Assembly: GCF_900115815.1 (NCBI RefSeq)
Contig: NZ_FOXV01000003.1
Location: 248,001-312,000 of the forward strand
Length of the DNA stretch: 64,000 bases
Source: Roseivivax halotolerans
GTDB lineage: Bacteria; Pseudomonadota; Alphaproteobacteria; Rhodobacterales; Rhodobacteraceae
Direction of reading: 5' to 3'
The position numbers were made by a program, and so were the translations under genes. The notes below the pieces were generated by a model that was not told the DNA's origin, ran no database searches, and worked only from the letters and a program-made list of their open reading frames with translations. Below are positions 1 through 8,207 of this stretch, piece after piece (position 1 is the stretch's first letter; each line of letters begins with the position of its first letter).

Positions 1-274
1 GGCAGAAATCGACAAGCATGGTCGTGCCGCCGCAGGCCGCCGCCCAGGTGCCTGTCTCGAAGGTCTCGGCGGCGGTGGTGCCCATGAAGGGCATCTCGAG
101 ATGGGTATGCGGGTCGATCCCGCCGGGGATCACGTAAGCCCCTTCGGCGTCGATATATTCATCGCCCTTGAGGTCTTCGCCAATCTGCTTGATCGTCTCG
201 CCCTCGATGAGGATGTCCGCCTTCCAGGTGCGGTCGGCGGTGACGATTGTGCCGTTCTTGATGACCTTGGTCAT
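1..274 (-). CDS. hydA: Dihydropyrimidinase (D-hydantoinase), N-terminal part, cut by window edge
   Basis: Only the first 91 codons are in the window; the gene runs off base 1. The protein starts MTKVIKNGTIVTADRTW and has the amidohydrolase entry strand, followed by GGIDPHTHLEMPF, where H56 and H58 are the HxH metal ligands of the cyclic amidohydrolase family. Dihydropyrimidinase opens the ring of dihydrouracil or dihydrothymine to the N-carbamoyl-beta-amino acid, the second step of reductive pyrimidine breakdown. It is the third gene of a reverse-strand run (amidohydrolase, lipoprotein, hydA). With PreA/PreT and the beta-ureidopropionase nearby, the pyrimidine substrate is more likely than hydantoins. 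Confidence 0.9.
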   Translation of the reverse strand, partial: MTKVIKNGTIVTADRTWKADILIEGETIKQIGEDLKGDEYIDAEGAYVIPGGIDPHTHLEMPFMGTTAAETFETGTWAAACGGTTMLVDFC

Positions 275-337
275 GGGGCTCTCCCTTTTGGTTGCCGCGC
301 ATGCGCCGGGGCATGCGGAGAAGTCAGGTTGCGCGCG

Positions 338-586
338 CTATGCGCCGGCATCGATGCAGACCTGGTTGCCGTCCGCATCGGTGACAGGCTCGGCAGGGTC
401 GCCATTCGCCGGCACGACCGACTGGCAGCCGCGCGCGTCGACGATGAGCTGCGCCTCGGACGTGTCGCTCAGGATCGCGGTGCCGTCGGCCAGGATCCGC
501 AGCGGTCCATCGCCACCCCCGCCTCCGCCGAACCGGCCGCAGCCTGCCGCGACGAGGCAGAGCGCGAAGCCGAGGACGATTTTCAT
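338..586 (-). CDS. Small lipoprotein of unknown function in the pyrimidine operon
   Basis: This 82-residue protein begins MKIVLGFALCLVAAGCGRF, a signal peptide with a lipobox (VAAGC, Cys16), so it is predicted to be a lipid-anchored envelope protein. A glycine-rich linker (about residues 19-25) leads to a short acidic domain with two more cysteines near positions 54 and 77. I do not recognise the family. Its ATG overlaps the stop of the upstream amidohydrolase by 4 bases, so the two are probably translationally coupled. The gene sits between two pyrimidine-catabolic enzymes, but nothing in the sequence ties it to that pathway. Confidence 0.75.
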   Translation of the reverse strand: MKIVLGFALCLVAAGCGRFGGGGGGDGPLRILADGTAILSDTSEAQLIVDARGCQSVVPANGDPAEPVTDADGNQVCIDAGA

Positions 587-1833
587 TCCACGATCTCCGC
601 GGTTTCGACGACCGCATGCATCAGAACGTCCGCACCGGCGCTCGCCCAGTCCTTGGTGATCTCTTCAGCCTCGTTATGAGACAGACCATCGACGCAAGGA
701 CACATGACCATCGCCGTCGGAGCGACCTGGTTGATCCAGCAGGCGTCATGACCCGCGCCCGAGACGATGTCACCATGCGAGTAGCCAAGACGTTCCGCCG
801 CATCCCTGACCGCCGAGACGCAGCCCTCGTCGAACGTCACAGGGTCGAAATGGCCGACCGGCTCGATCTCGAGGCCGAGACCGAGATCTTCGGCGATCTG
901 GGCGGCTTCGCGTTCGAGGCGCTCGCGCATCGATGTCAGCTTCTCGAGGTCCGGCGAGCGGAAATCGATGGTGAAGACCGCCTTTCCGGGGATCACGTTG
1001 CGCGAGTTGGGATAGACGTTCGCCTGCCCCACCGCGCCCACGGCATTCGGAAGATGATCCATCGCGATCTGGTGCACCGCCTCGGTGATCCGCGCCATGC
1101 CGAGCCCGGCATTGACCCGCATTTCCATCGGCGTCGAGCCGGTATGCGCGTCCTTGCCGGTGAGGGTGACCTGCAGCCACCAAAGCCCCTGCCCATGCGT
1201 GACAACGCCGATATCCTTGCCTTCGGCTTCGAGGATCGGACCCTGTTCGATATGCAGCTCGAAGAAGGCATGCATCTTGCGCGAGCCCACCGGTTCCTCG
1301 CCGCGCCAGCCGATGCGGTCGAGCTCGTCGCCGAACCGCTTCCCCTCGGCGTCTTGCCGGTCTTCGGCCCAGTCCTGTTGATGCACCCCGGCGAAGACGC
1401 CGGAGGCCAGCATGGCCGGAGCGAAGCGCGTGCCTTCCTCGTTCGTCCAGTTCGTCACGACGATCGGGTGCTTGGTCTTGATTCCGAGATCGTTGAGCGT
1501 CCGCACGACTTCGAGACCGCCCAGCACGCCGAGCACGCCATCGTATTTCCCGCCCGTCGGCTGCGTGTCGAGATGCGAGCCCACATAAACCGGCAGCGCG
1601 TCGGGATCGGTGCCCTCGCGCCGGGCGAACATGTTGCCCATCGTATCAAGGCCCATCGTGCAGCCCGCCGCCTCGCACCAGGACTGGAACAGCGCGCGGC
1701 CCTTCGCGTCGTCATCGGTCAGCGTCTGGCGATTGTTGCCGCCTGCGACACCCGGGCCGATCTTCGCCATCTCCATGATGCTGTCCCAGAGACGGTCGCC
1801 ATCGATCCTGAGGTTCTCGCCCGGTGCTGCCAT
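583..1833 (-). CDS. hydC: Zn-dependent amidohydrolase, beta-ureidopropionase / N-carbamoyl amino acid hydrolase type (M20 family)
   Basis: This is a 416-residue M20-type amidohydrolase of full family length. Visible metal and active-site signatures are GSHLDTQPTGGKYDG (His, Asp), NEEGTRF (Glu pair), HIEQGP (His) and SGAGHDA near the C-terminus. The family includes N-carbamoyl-L-amino acid hydrolase, allantoate amidohydrolase and beta-ureidopropionase. Beside dihydropyrimidinase and PreA/PreT, hydrolysis of N-carbamoyl-beta-alanine to beta-alanine, CO2 and ammonia is the expected job. That assignment rests on context, because the family members look alike. It is first in a reverse-strand operon with the lipoprotein and hydA, and a RutR-like operator lies 57 bases upstream of its start. 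Confidence 0.85.
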   Translation of the reverse strand: MAAPGENLRIDGDRLWDSIMEMAKIGPGVAGGNNRQTLTDDDAKGRALFQSWCEAAGCTMGLDTMGNMFARREGTDPDALPVYVGSHLDTQPTGGKYDGVLGVLGGLEVVRTLNDLGIKTKHPIVVTNWTNEEGTRFAPAMLASGVFAGVHQQDWAEDRQDAEGKRFGDELDRIGWRGEEPVGSRKMHAFFELHIEQGPILEAEGKDIGVVTHGQGLWWLQVTLTGKDAHTGSTPMEMRVNAGLGMARITEAVHQIAMDHLPNAVGAVGQANVYPNSRNVIPGKAVFTIDFRSPDLEKLTSMRERLEREAAQIAEDLGLGLEIEPVGHFDPVTFDEGCVSAVRDAAERLGYSHGDIVSGAGHDACWINQVAPTAMVMCPCVDGLSHNEAEEITKDWASAGADVLMHAVVETAEIVE

Positions 1834-1889
1834 GTCACATCCCTGTTGTCTCGTGCCGGCGCCCTGCTTGACCGGGGCGGCATCTGTTT

Positions 1890-1905
1890 TTTACCATTTG
1901 GTCAA
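1890..1905. promoter_or_regulatory. RutR-type operator
   Basis: The sequence TTTACCATTTGGTCAA matches the Escherichia coli RutR consensus TTGACCA-NN-TGGTCAA at 13 of 14 defined positions. It lies between the divergent hydC-type gene (start 1833) and the RutR-like regulator gene (start 2018), where an autoregulated catabolic repressor would bind. The match is read directly from the sequence; binding is inferred. Confidence 0.7.
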
Positions 1906-2017
1906 GGCACGATTGCAATGCCCCCCGGTCCTGTCAAGTTCACCCGGGACGGAAAGACCGGATTGACTGATTAAAGCTTATCGCCTTTGCACAACATGTC
2001 ATCATCGGAATAACCCT

Positions 2018-2653
2018 ATGGCCGCAGACGGCACCGCGCTTCCGGCCAAAGGCCGCAGCCGCATTCAGGAGCGGAACAGAACGCGCATCCTCGATGCGGC
2101 GCTCGACGTGTTCTCGGCGCATGGCTTCCGCGGCGCGACACTCGACCAGATTGCCGAGCGGGCGGGCATGTCGAAGCCGAACATCCTGTATTATTTCGAC
2201 GGCAAGGAAGCGATCCACGTTGCGCTGCTGGGCGCACTGATGGAAACTTGGATCGCCCCGCTGCGCGCACTCGGCCAGACCGCGGAGCCGAAAGCCGCGC
2301 TCATGGATTACATTCATGCCAAGCTCGAGATGAGCCGGACGATGCCGCGAGAGAGTCGCCTCTTCGCCAACGAAATCCTGCAAGGGGCGCCCCGGATGGG
2401 TCCTCACCTCGAGAGCGAGCTGAAACCGCTTTTCGACGAGAAATGCGCGCTCATTCGAGGCTGGGTGAGCACGCGACGGATCGCACCGATAGACGCGGAG
2501 CACTTCCTGATGACGATCTGGGCGGTGACGCAGCATTACGCGGATTTCGAAGCGCAGATCGACACGCTTGTCCCGCGTGACGCGCATTGGGCGCGCGCAC
2601 GGCGGCATGTCGATGCGGTCTTTGCGCCCATGCTCGAGCCAGGCGCCGATTAA
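2018..2653 (+). CDS. rutR: TetR-family regulator, RutR-like (pyrimidine-responsive)
   Basis: This 211-residue protein has an N-terminal TetR helix-turn-helix at about residues 18-65 (ILDAALDVFSAHGFRGATLDQIAERAGMSKPNILYYF, quoted only as motif extent) and a helical C-terminal ligand domain. The DNA-binding helix ending in SKPNILYYF is the form found in RutR, which in E. coli senses uracil and thymine and controls pyrimidine breakdown. The gene is divergent from the catabolic operon and has a near-consensus RutR operator upstream. Both points support the assignment over a generic TetR. It probably represses hydC-lipoprotein-hydA and possibly preTA and the ABC importer. Confidence 0.82.
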   Translation: MAADGTALPAKGRSRIQERNRTRILDAALDVFSAHGFRGATLDQIAERAGMSKPNILYYFDGKEAIHVALLGALMETWIAPLRALGQTAEPKAALMDYIHAKLEMSRTMPRESRLFANEILQGAPRMGPHLESELKPLFDEKCALIRGWVSTRRIAPIDAEHFLMTIWAVTQHYADFEAQIDTLVPRDAHWARARRHVDAVFAPMLEPGAD

Positions 2654-2688
2654 CGAAATCTTCAGGTCGCGCGCGGTAGGGTCGGCAC

Positions 2689-2925
2689 ATGCAGATGACG
2701 CGCGTCACCTCCAGCCAGACCCGGGACCAATGGCTGGCTCAGCTTTTCGGGGCCCAGGCCGTCCACAAAGGCGGCGTGGTGCGGCGATCGGTGCGGGACG
2801 TGGATCGGATGATCGGACGGGAGCCGTTCAAGCGCGAAGTGCAGTTGCGTGGATTTCACCTGCTGGAATGCGGGGGGCAATTCATCGTGATCTGCAATTC
2901 GGGCCGAATGGTCGTTCATGTATGA
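2689..2925 (+). CDS. Conserved-looking small protein, function unknown
   Basis: A 78-residue protein rich in Arg and Gln (MQMTRVTSSQTRDQWLAQLF), followed by a beta-rich C-terminal half ending CNSGRMVVHV. It has no signal peptide or membrane segment. Similar short proteins in Rhodobacterales are sometimes labelled phosphoribosylanthranilate isomerase; at a third of that enzyme's length and with no barrel motifs, I do not accept that name here. It starts 35 bases after the regulator stop and could be co-transcribed with it. A second in-frame ATG at 2695 is an alternative start. Confidence 0.6.
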   Translation: MQMTRVTSSQTRDQWLAQLFGAQAVHKGGVVRRSVRDVDRMIGREPFKREVQLRGFHLLECGGQFIVICNSGRMVVHV

Positions 2926-2935
2926 CCCGTTAATG

Positions 2936-2983
2936 ACGATCTTATCTAAGATCGTATTGATAAAATTATCTAATTTTATCAAT
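2936..2983. repeat. Two abutting perfect inverted repeats in an AT-rich island
   Basis: The first palindrome (2936-2955) is ACGATCTTATCTAAGATCGT, with 9-base arms and a 2-base centre. The second (2956-2983) starts on the next base and has 11-base arms (ATTGATAAAAT and its complement) around TATCTA. Both contain TTATCTAA. They lie between the small forward gene ending at 2925 and preA, which ends at 3096 on the reverse strand, so a bidirectional transcription barrier is the simplest reading. An operator is possible. The island is much more AT-rich than its surroundings. Confidence 0.75.
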
Positions 2984-3095
2984 CTTGGGCAACTTTCTGC
3001 CCGTGCGACAGCATCATCTACCGCTTCCCATGACGCCGCTGACGCCACTGCCGTCCCGGCCGCGCGTCTTGCGCACGACCAGGACGGGAAGGATA

Positions 3096-4400
3096 TCACT
3101 CCGCCGCCTGTGCCGCGGGGTTGTTCGGATGGGTCGTCCAATTGGCGTATTCGGACTCGACCACGCGGCCCGTCCGCGGATCGGTGGCCCCTGGCTCCAG
3201 TTCGACCATCGTGATGCAGTCCTCGACGGGACAGACGTCCACACAGAGATTGCAGGCAACGCATTCTTCGTCGACCACCTCGAACACGCGACCGGGCTTC
3301 ATCGCGATCGCCTGGTGCGAGGTGTCCTCGCACGCCGCGTAGCACCGGCCGCACTGGATGCAGGCATCCTGGTCGATGCGCGCCTTCGTGACGTAGTTCA
3401 GATTGAGATATTGCCAGTCGGTGACATTGGGCACGGCGCGGCCGACGATCTCTGCGGTGCTGGTATACCCTTTCTCATCCATCCAGGCAGACAAACCGCG
3501 TGTCATCTCCTCCACGATGCGGAACCCGTAGGTCATCGCAGCGGTGCAGACCTGCACGTTGCCGCAGCCAAGCGCCATGAACTCCGCCGCATCGCGCCAG
3601 GTCGTCACGCCGCCGATACCCGAGATAGGCATGCCGCGCGTCGCCTCGGCGCGCGCGATCTCAGACACCATCGACAGCGCGATCGGCTTGACCGCCGGGC
3701 CGCAATAGCCGCCGTGGCTTCCCTTGCCATCGATGGTCGGCTGCGGGCACATCTGATCGAGATCGACCGAGGTGATCGAGTTGATCGTGTTGATGAGGGA
3801 GACGGCATCCGCCCCGCCGTTCCGTGCCGCCTCGGCCGGCTTGCGGATGTCGGTGATGTTCGGCGTGAGTTTCACGATCACCGGCCTGTCGTAATATTCC
3901 TTGCACCAGCGCGTGACCATCTCGATGTATTCCGGCACCTGACCGACAGCCGAGCCCATGCCCCGCTCGCTCATCCCGTGCGGGCAGCCGAAATTCAGCT
4001 CGATCCCGTCCGCACCGGTTTCGGCGACGCGCGGCAGGATCGCTTTCCAGGCGGCCTCCTCGCAGGGCACCATGATCGAGGCGATGAGGGCGCGGTCGGG
4101 ATAATCCGCCTTCACCCGCGCCATCTCCTCGAGGTTCACCTCGAGCGGACGATCGGTGATGAGCTCGATATTGTTGAGACCCAGAAGCCGCCGGTCCGCA
4201 CCGTAGATCGCGCCGTAACGCGGGCCGTTCACGTTGACGACGGGCGGTCCCTCGGCGCCGAGCGTCTTCCAGACGACGCCGCCCCAGCCCGCCTCGAAGG
4301 CGCGGCGCACGTTGTATTCCTTGTCAGTCGGCGGCGCGGAGGCCAGCCAGAACGGGTTGGGGCTCTTGATGCCCACGAAATCGGTCGTCAGATCAGCCAT
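3096..4400 (-). CDS. preA: NAD-dependent dihydropyrimidine dehydrogenase, PreA subunit
   Basis: This 434-residue protein has an FMN-binding barrel of the dihydroorotate/dihydropyrimidine dehydrogenase fold (about residues 1-310). The catalytic cysteine sits in NFGCPHGMSERG (Cys139), as in mammalian DPD. A C-terminal 2x[4Fe-4S] ferredoxin domain follows, with CIQCGRCYAAC and CVACNLCVDVC. PreA with PreT reduces uracil and thymine to the dihydro forms with NADH, the first step of the reductive pathway completed by the hydantoinase and ureidopropionase genes nearby. It follows preT on the same strand with a 54-base gap, consistent with a preTA operon. Confidence 0.95.
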   Translation of the reverse strand: MADLTTDFVGIKSPNPFWLASAPPTDKEYNVRRAFEAGWGGVVWKTLGAEGPPVVNVNGPRYGAIYGADRRLLGLNNIELITDRPLEVNLEEMARVKADYPDRALIASIMVPCEEAAWKAILPRVAETGADGIELNFGCPHGMSERGMGSAVGQVPEYIEMVTRWCKEYYDRPVIVKLTPNITDIRKPAEAARNGGADAVSLINTINSITSVDLDQMCPQPTIDGKGSHGGYCGPAVKPIALSMVSEIARAEATRGMPISGIGGVTTWRDAAEFMALGCGNVQVCTAAMTYGFRIVEEMTRGLSAWMDEKGYTSTAEIVGRAVPNVTDWQYLNLNYVTKARIDQDACIQCGRCYAACEDTSHQAIAMKPGRVFEVVDEECVACNLCVDVCPVEDCITMVELEPGATDPRTGRVVESEYANWTTHPNNPAAQAAE

Positions 4401-4454
4401 ATCCGTGTTCCCTCCTGGGATCTGTTATTCTGTGCCAGAGCGATGCCGCGGCAA

Positions 4455-5840
4455 TCATTCCGCCGCCGCACCCCGCGCGGCCTCACCGAGACGTGCGCCG
4501 GTCGCAGTGGCGGCCACACCCATCAGCTCGGCGTGAATATCCTCGGCCGCATCGCGTCCTTCGGCGACGGCGACCACGGTGAGATCCTCGCCCGGCGTGC
4601 AATCGCCGCCCGCCCAGATCCCGGCTTTCGACGTGCGGCCCGTCGCGGAGACACTGATCTTGCGGCCATCCATCTCGAGCCCATCTACCGGAACCAGCGT
4701 CTGGCCGATGGCGCGGAACACCTGATCCGCCGGCAGGCGCAAGGTCTCGCCCGTGCCCTTCAGTCCCGACCCGTCATCGGCGGTGTATTCGAGCTCGATC
4801 TCGGCGGCGGCACCGTTGCCGTGAATGGCCTTGGGCTGGGCGTTGCAGACAATCCGCACGCCCCTGGACGTCGCAAGATCCTGCTCGTAGCGCGACGCGC
4901 CCATCCGGTCCTTACCCCGGCGATAGGCGATCGTGACGTTCTCCGCCCCGAGGAGCTTGGCCTGTACGCCCGCGTCGATGGCCGTCATGCCGCCGCCGAT
5001 CACCACCACGTTGCGCCCCACCGGCAGGGAGGAGAGATCCGGAGACTGGCGCAGCTCGGCGATGAAATCGACGGCGGCGTCGACGCCGCCACGATCCGCG
5101 CCGTCGACATCCAATGCGTTCACGTCGGCGAGACCGACACCGAGAAAGACCGCGTCATGCTCCGCGGCGAGCCCGTCGAGCGACAGATCGCGACCGAGCG
5201 CCTTGCCATATTCCATCGAAATCCCGCCGATCTGGACCAGCCAGGCCACTTCCTTCTGCGCGAAATCATCTGTCGACTTGTAGGCGGCGATACCGAATTC
5301 ATTGAGCCCGCCCGGCTTTTCCTTGGCCTCGAAGATCGTCACGGAGTGACCCTTCATCGCGAGGCGATGCGCGCAGGCAAGACCCGCGGGCCCTGCCCCG
5401 ACGACCGCGACACGCTTGCCGGTCTCGGGCGCGCGGGAATAGGGATGGCTCTGCCGGGCCATCAGCGCGTCGGTTGCATGGCGCTGGAGGCGGCCGATCT
5501 CCACGGGCTTGCCTTCGGCGATCTCACGCACGCAGGCGCCTTCGCACAGATCCTCTGTCGGGCAGACGCGCGCGCACATGCCGCCGAGGATATTCTGGTC
5601 AAATATCGTCCGCCCCGCTGCCTCGGCCTGTCCGGTCGCGATCTGCCGGATGAAGAGCGGAATGTCGATCTCGGTCGGGCAGGCTGTGACGCAGGGCGCG
5701 TCATAGCAGAAATAGCAGCGATCGGCGGCAACGGCCGCCTCGTGCGGATCGAGCGGCTTGTGCAGATCGGCGAAGTTCTCGGCAATCTCGTCGCCGGGCA
5801 TTCGCCCGGGCACGATGCCCGGCGTGAGCGGGTCGGCCAT
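4455..5840 (-). CDS. preT: NAD-dependent dihydropyrimidine dehydrogenase, PreT subunit
   Basis: This 461-residue protein resembles the small subunit of glutamate synthase. An N-terminal iron-sulfur domain (CYFCYDAPCVTACPTEID, then MCARVCPTEDLCEGAC) is followed by two dinucleotide-binding folds, the first with VVGAGPAGLACAHRLA and the second with VVVIGGGMTAIDAG. It passes electrons from NADH through FAD and Fe-S clusters to PreA. It is first of two genes on the reverse strand and divergent from an ABC importer. The 235-base intergenic region holds a degenerate RutR-like palindrome. Confidence 0.95.
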   Translation of the reverse strand: MADPLTPGIVPGRMPGDEIAENFADLHKPLDPHEAAVAADRCYFCYDAPCVTACPTEIDIPLFIRQIATGQAEAAGRTIFDQNILGGMCARVCPTEDLCEGACVREIAEGKPVEIGRLQRHATDALMARQSHPYSRAPETGKRVAVVGAGPAGLACAHRLAMKGHSVTIFEAKEKPGGLNEFGIAAYKSTDDFAQKEVAWLVQIGGISMEYGKALGRDLSLDGLAAEHDAVFLGVGLADVNALDVDGADRGGVDAAVDFIAELRQSPDLSSLPVGRNVVVIGGGMTAIDAGVQAKLLGAENVTIAYRRGKDRMGASRYEQDLATSRGVRIVCNAQPKAIHGNGAAAEIELEYTADDGSGLKGTGETLRLPADQVFRAIGQTLVPVDGLEMDGRKISVSATGRTSKAGIWAGGDCTPGEDLTVVAVAEGRDAAEDIHAELMGVAATATGARLGEAARGAAAE

Positions 5841-5888
5841 TGGTTCCCTCCTGTTTATTCTTGCAGGAAGCCTGCCACGGAAATTTTT

Positions 5889-5904
5889 TTTATCAAACGG
5901 TAAA
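5889..5904. promoter_or_regulatory. Possible second, degenerate RutR-like operator
   Basis: TTTATCAAACGGTAAA is a partial palindrome sharing 12 of 16 positions with the stronger operator at 1890-1905. It lies 49 bases upstream of preT and within the divergent region serving the ABC importer. The match to the E. coli consensus is only 10 of 14, so this is a candidate supported mainly by position. Confidence 0.4.
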
Positions 5905-6075
5905 TTTTCTCAGTGGCATTTTTCCGGCCTGCGTCGCTCCTCGAGACGCTCGAATTGCCCGTTTTTCCATCACCAATCGTCAATGCGCCCGCAAACGCGC
6001 GCATCCCTGGGGGTAGCGCCCTGCCCGGCATCCGACTAACAATCGTCCGCAACACCGAAAACAGGGAGGGACGAG

Positions 6076-7206
6076 ATGAAGAAATGGATGCTGGGAGCTG
6101 CGCTCTGCGCGATCTCCTCGATGGCGGCGGCCGATGTGAAGGTCGGCATGATCACGACTCTGTCGGGCGGCGGCGCAGGCCTCGGGATCGATGTGCGCGA
6201 CGGCTTCCTGCTGGCACTCGAGCAAGCCGGTCGTGACGACATCGAGATGGTCATCGAGGATGACGAGCGCGCGCCGGATGCCGCCGTGCGGATCGCCGAC
6301 CGGATGATCCAGTCCGAGCGCGTGGACATCATGACCGGAATCATCTGGTCGAACCTCGCGATGGCGGTCGTGCCGGGCGCGGTCGCGCAAGGCGTCTTCT
6401 ACCTCTCGCCCAATGCCGGGCCCTCGCAGCTTGCAGGGCAAGGCTGCCACGAGAACTACTTCAATGTCGCCTGGCAGAACGACAACCTGCACGAAGCCGC
6501 GGGCGCATGGGCGAACGAGACAGGCTACTCCAACAGCTTCATCCTCGCGCCGAACTATCCGGCAGGACAGGATGCACTGACCGGCTACAAGCGGATGTAC
6601 GAGGGCGACCTCGCGGGCGAGATCTACACCGATCTCGGCCAGACCGACTATGCCGCCGAAATTGCCCAGATCCGGGCGTCGGGTGCCGACAGCGTCTTCT
6701 TTTTCCTGCCTGGCGGCATGGGGATCTCGTTCCTGAAGCAATATGCCGATAGCGGCGTCGAGCTGCCGGTGATCGGGCCCGCCTTCTCGTTCGACCAGGG
6801 AATCCTGCAGGCGGTGGGCGACGCCGCGCTCGGCGTCGTGAACACCTCGCAATGGTCCAAGGACATCGAGAACGAGACCAATGCCGCCTTCGTCGAAAGC
6901 TTCGAGGCGGAATACGGCCGCCTGCCGTCGCTCTATGCGAGCCAGGGTTTCGACACAGCGAACCTTTTGATCTCGGCGCTCGACGTGGCGGATCCGTCCG
7001 AAGACCCGGACGCCTTCCGCGAGGCGCTGCGCGCGGCGAATTTCGACAGCACGCGCGGCGACTTTGCATTCGGGCCGAACCACCATCCGGTGCAGGACAT
7101 CTATGCGCGCGAGGTTATCCAGGAGGACGACGTCTTCACCAACCGCATCATCGGCACCGCGCTCGAAGATCACGCGGACGCCTACGCCGCCGAGTGCCAG
7201 ATGTGA
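6076..7206 (+). CDS. ABC transporter periplasmic binding protein, branched-chain amino acid/amide type
   Basis: This 376-residue protein has signal peptide MKKWMLGAALCAISSMAAA, then VKVGMITTLSGGGAGLGIDVRDGFLLA, the typical opening of type I periplasmic binding proteins of the LivJ/urea family. It heads a five-gene importer operon. No sequence motif fixes the ligand. Position beside the pyrimidine-degradation genes and a RutR-like site suggests import of a pyrimidine, a dihydropyrimidine or a related amide; this is inference. A GAGGGAC ribosome-binding site precedes the ATG. A strong stem-loop follows the stop codon. Confidence 0.88.
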   Translation: MKKWMLGAALCAISSMAAADVKVGMITTLSGGGAGLGIDVRDGFLLALEQAGRDDIEMVIEDDERAPDAAVRIADRMIQSERVDIMTGIIWSNLAMAVVPGAVAQGVFYLSPNAGPSQLAGQGCHENYFNVAWQNDNLHEAAGAWANETGYSNSFILAPNYPAGQDALTGYKRMYEGDLAGEIYTDLGQTDYAAEIAQIRASGADSVFFFLPGGMGISFLKQYADSGVELPVIGPAFSFDQGILQAVGDAALGVVNTSQWSKDIENETNAAFVESFEAEYGRLPSLYASQGFDTANLLISALDVADPSEDPDAFREALRAANFDSTRGDFAFGPNHHPVQDIYAREVIQEDDVFTNRIIGTALEDHADAYAAECQM

Positions 7207-7214
7207 GCCGGCTC

Positions 7215-7239
7215 GGGCGGGGGCCTCGCGCCCCTGCCC
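7215..7239 (+). other. Intercistronic stem-loop after the binding-protein gene
   Basis: A 10-base-pair GC stem (GGGCGGGGGC pairing with GCCCCTGCCC, one G-U) with a 5-base loop sits 9 bases after the stop. No T-run follows, so it is more likely a 3-prime stabiliser or attenuator than a full terminator. Confidence 0.6.
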
Positions 7240-7286
7240 GTCCGATCTGACCCCGCCGTCCACTCCGCCTGCCGAGTCCGCTTTCC

Positions 7287-8207
7287 ATGTCCACGATCCT
7301 CGTCATCGAACAGGTCATCAACGGCCTGCAATTCGGCGTCATGCTGTTTCTCATGGCGGCGGGCCTCACGCTGATCTTCGGCGTGATGGGCCTCATCAAC
7401 CTCGCGCATGGCTCGCTCTACATGATCGGGGCCTTCGCGGCGGCCTGGGTCGCAGGGCTGACCGGATCGTTCCTGCTGGCGCTCGTCGCCGCGATGGCCG
7501 CCGCAGCGCTTGCCGGCGCGCTCGTGGAGATGGTCGTCATCCGCAGGCTCTACGCCGCCGATCACCTCGACCAGGTACTCGCAACCTTCGCGCTGATCCT
7601 GATCTTCTCGGAGGGGACGCGCTGGGTGTTCGGTTCCTTTCCGCTCTACCTCGACATTCCGGAGGCCCTGTCGGGCACCGTGACGCTGCCTGGCGGCATC
7701 GCCTACCCGCTCTACCGGCTCGTGCTGATCGGGATCGGGCTTACCGTGGGCCTCGCGCTCTGGGCACTGATCGAGCGCACGAGGATCGGAATGCAGATCC
7801 GCGCGGGCCGCGACGACAGGGAGATGATCGCGGCGCTGGGCGTCGATATCTCACGGCTTTACACGGGCATCTTCGCGCTTGGCGCGCTTTTGGCCGGGCT
7901 TGCCGGGGCGTTGGTCGGCGCGATCCAGTCGGTGCAGGTCGGCATGGGTGAGCCGGTGCTGATCCTCGCCTTCGTGGTCATCGTGATCGGCGGGATCGGC
8001 TCTATCAAGGGCGCGTTCATCGGCGCGCTACTGGTCGGGCTCACGGACACGCTGGGCGGCATTTTCCTGCCCGAGATCTTCAAGCTGTTCACCGACGCCT
8101 CGACGGCGACGCAGGCCGGGTCGGCCCTCGCCTCGATGGCGATCTACATCCTCATGAGCCTCGTTCTGATCTGGCGGCCCACCGGATTGTTTGGGCGGGC
8201 CGCATGA
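7287..8207 (+). CDS. ABC transporter permease, LivH family
   Basis: A 306-residue multi-span membrane protein beginning MSTILVIEQVINGLQFGVMLF, followed by GLTLIFGVMGLINLAHGS, the conserved first-helix signature of LivH-type permeases (the LAHG element). Around eight hydrophobic segments can be seen. It is the first of two permeases in the putative pyrimidine-locus importer. Its stop overlaps the next permease by 4 bases. It follows the binding-protein gene after an 80-base gap holding a stem-loop. Confidence 0.9.
   Translation: MSTILVIEQVINGLQFGVMLFLMAAGLTLIFGVMGLINLAHGSLYMIGAFAAAWVAGLTGSFLLALVAAMAAAALAGALVEMVVIRRLYAADHLDQVLATFALILIFSEGTRWVFGSFPLYLDIPEALSGTVTLPGGIAYPLYRLVLIGIGLTVGLALWALIERTRIGMQIRAGRDDREMIAALGVDISRLYTGIFALGALLAGLAGALVGAIQSVQVGMGEPVLILAFVVIVIGGIGSIKGAFIGALLVGLTDTLGGIFLPEIFKLFTDASTATQAGSALASMAIYILMSLVLIWRPTGLFGRAA

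Noticed and set aside
2689-2925. Phosphoribosylanthranilate isomerase
   Set aside because: The 78-residue protein is about a third of TrpF length and shows none of its barrel motifs.
2985-5903. A 972-residue forward open frame opposite preA and preT
   Set aside because: It is antisense to two genes with complete catalytic motifs. Its composition (rich in Arg, His, Asp, Gly) is typical of a shadow frame in GC-rich DNA, and it shows no family motif.
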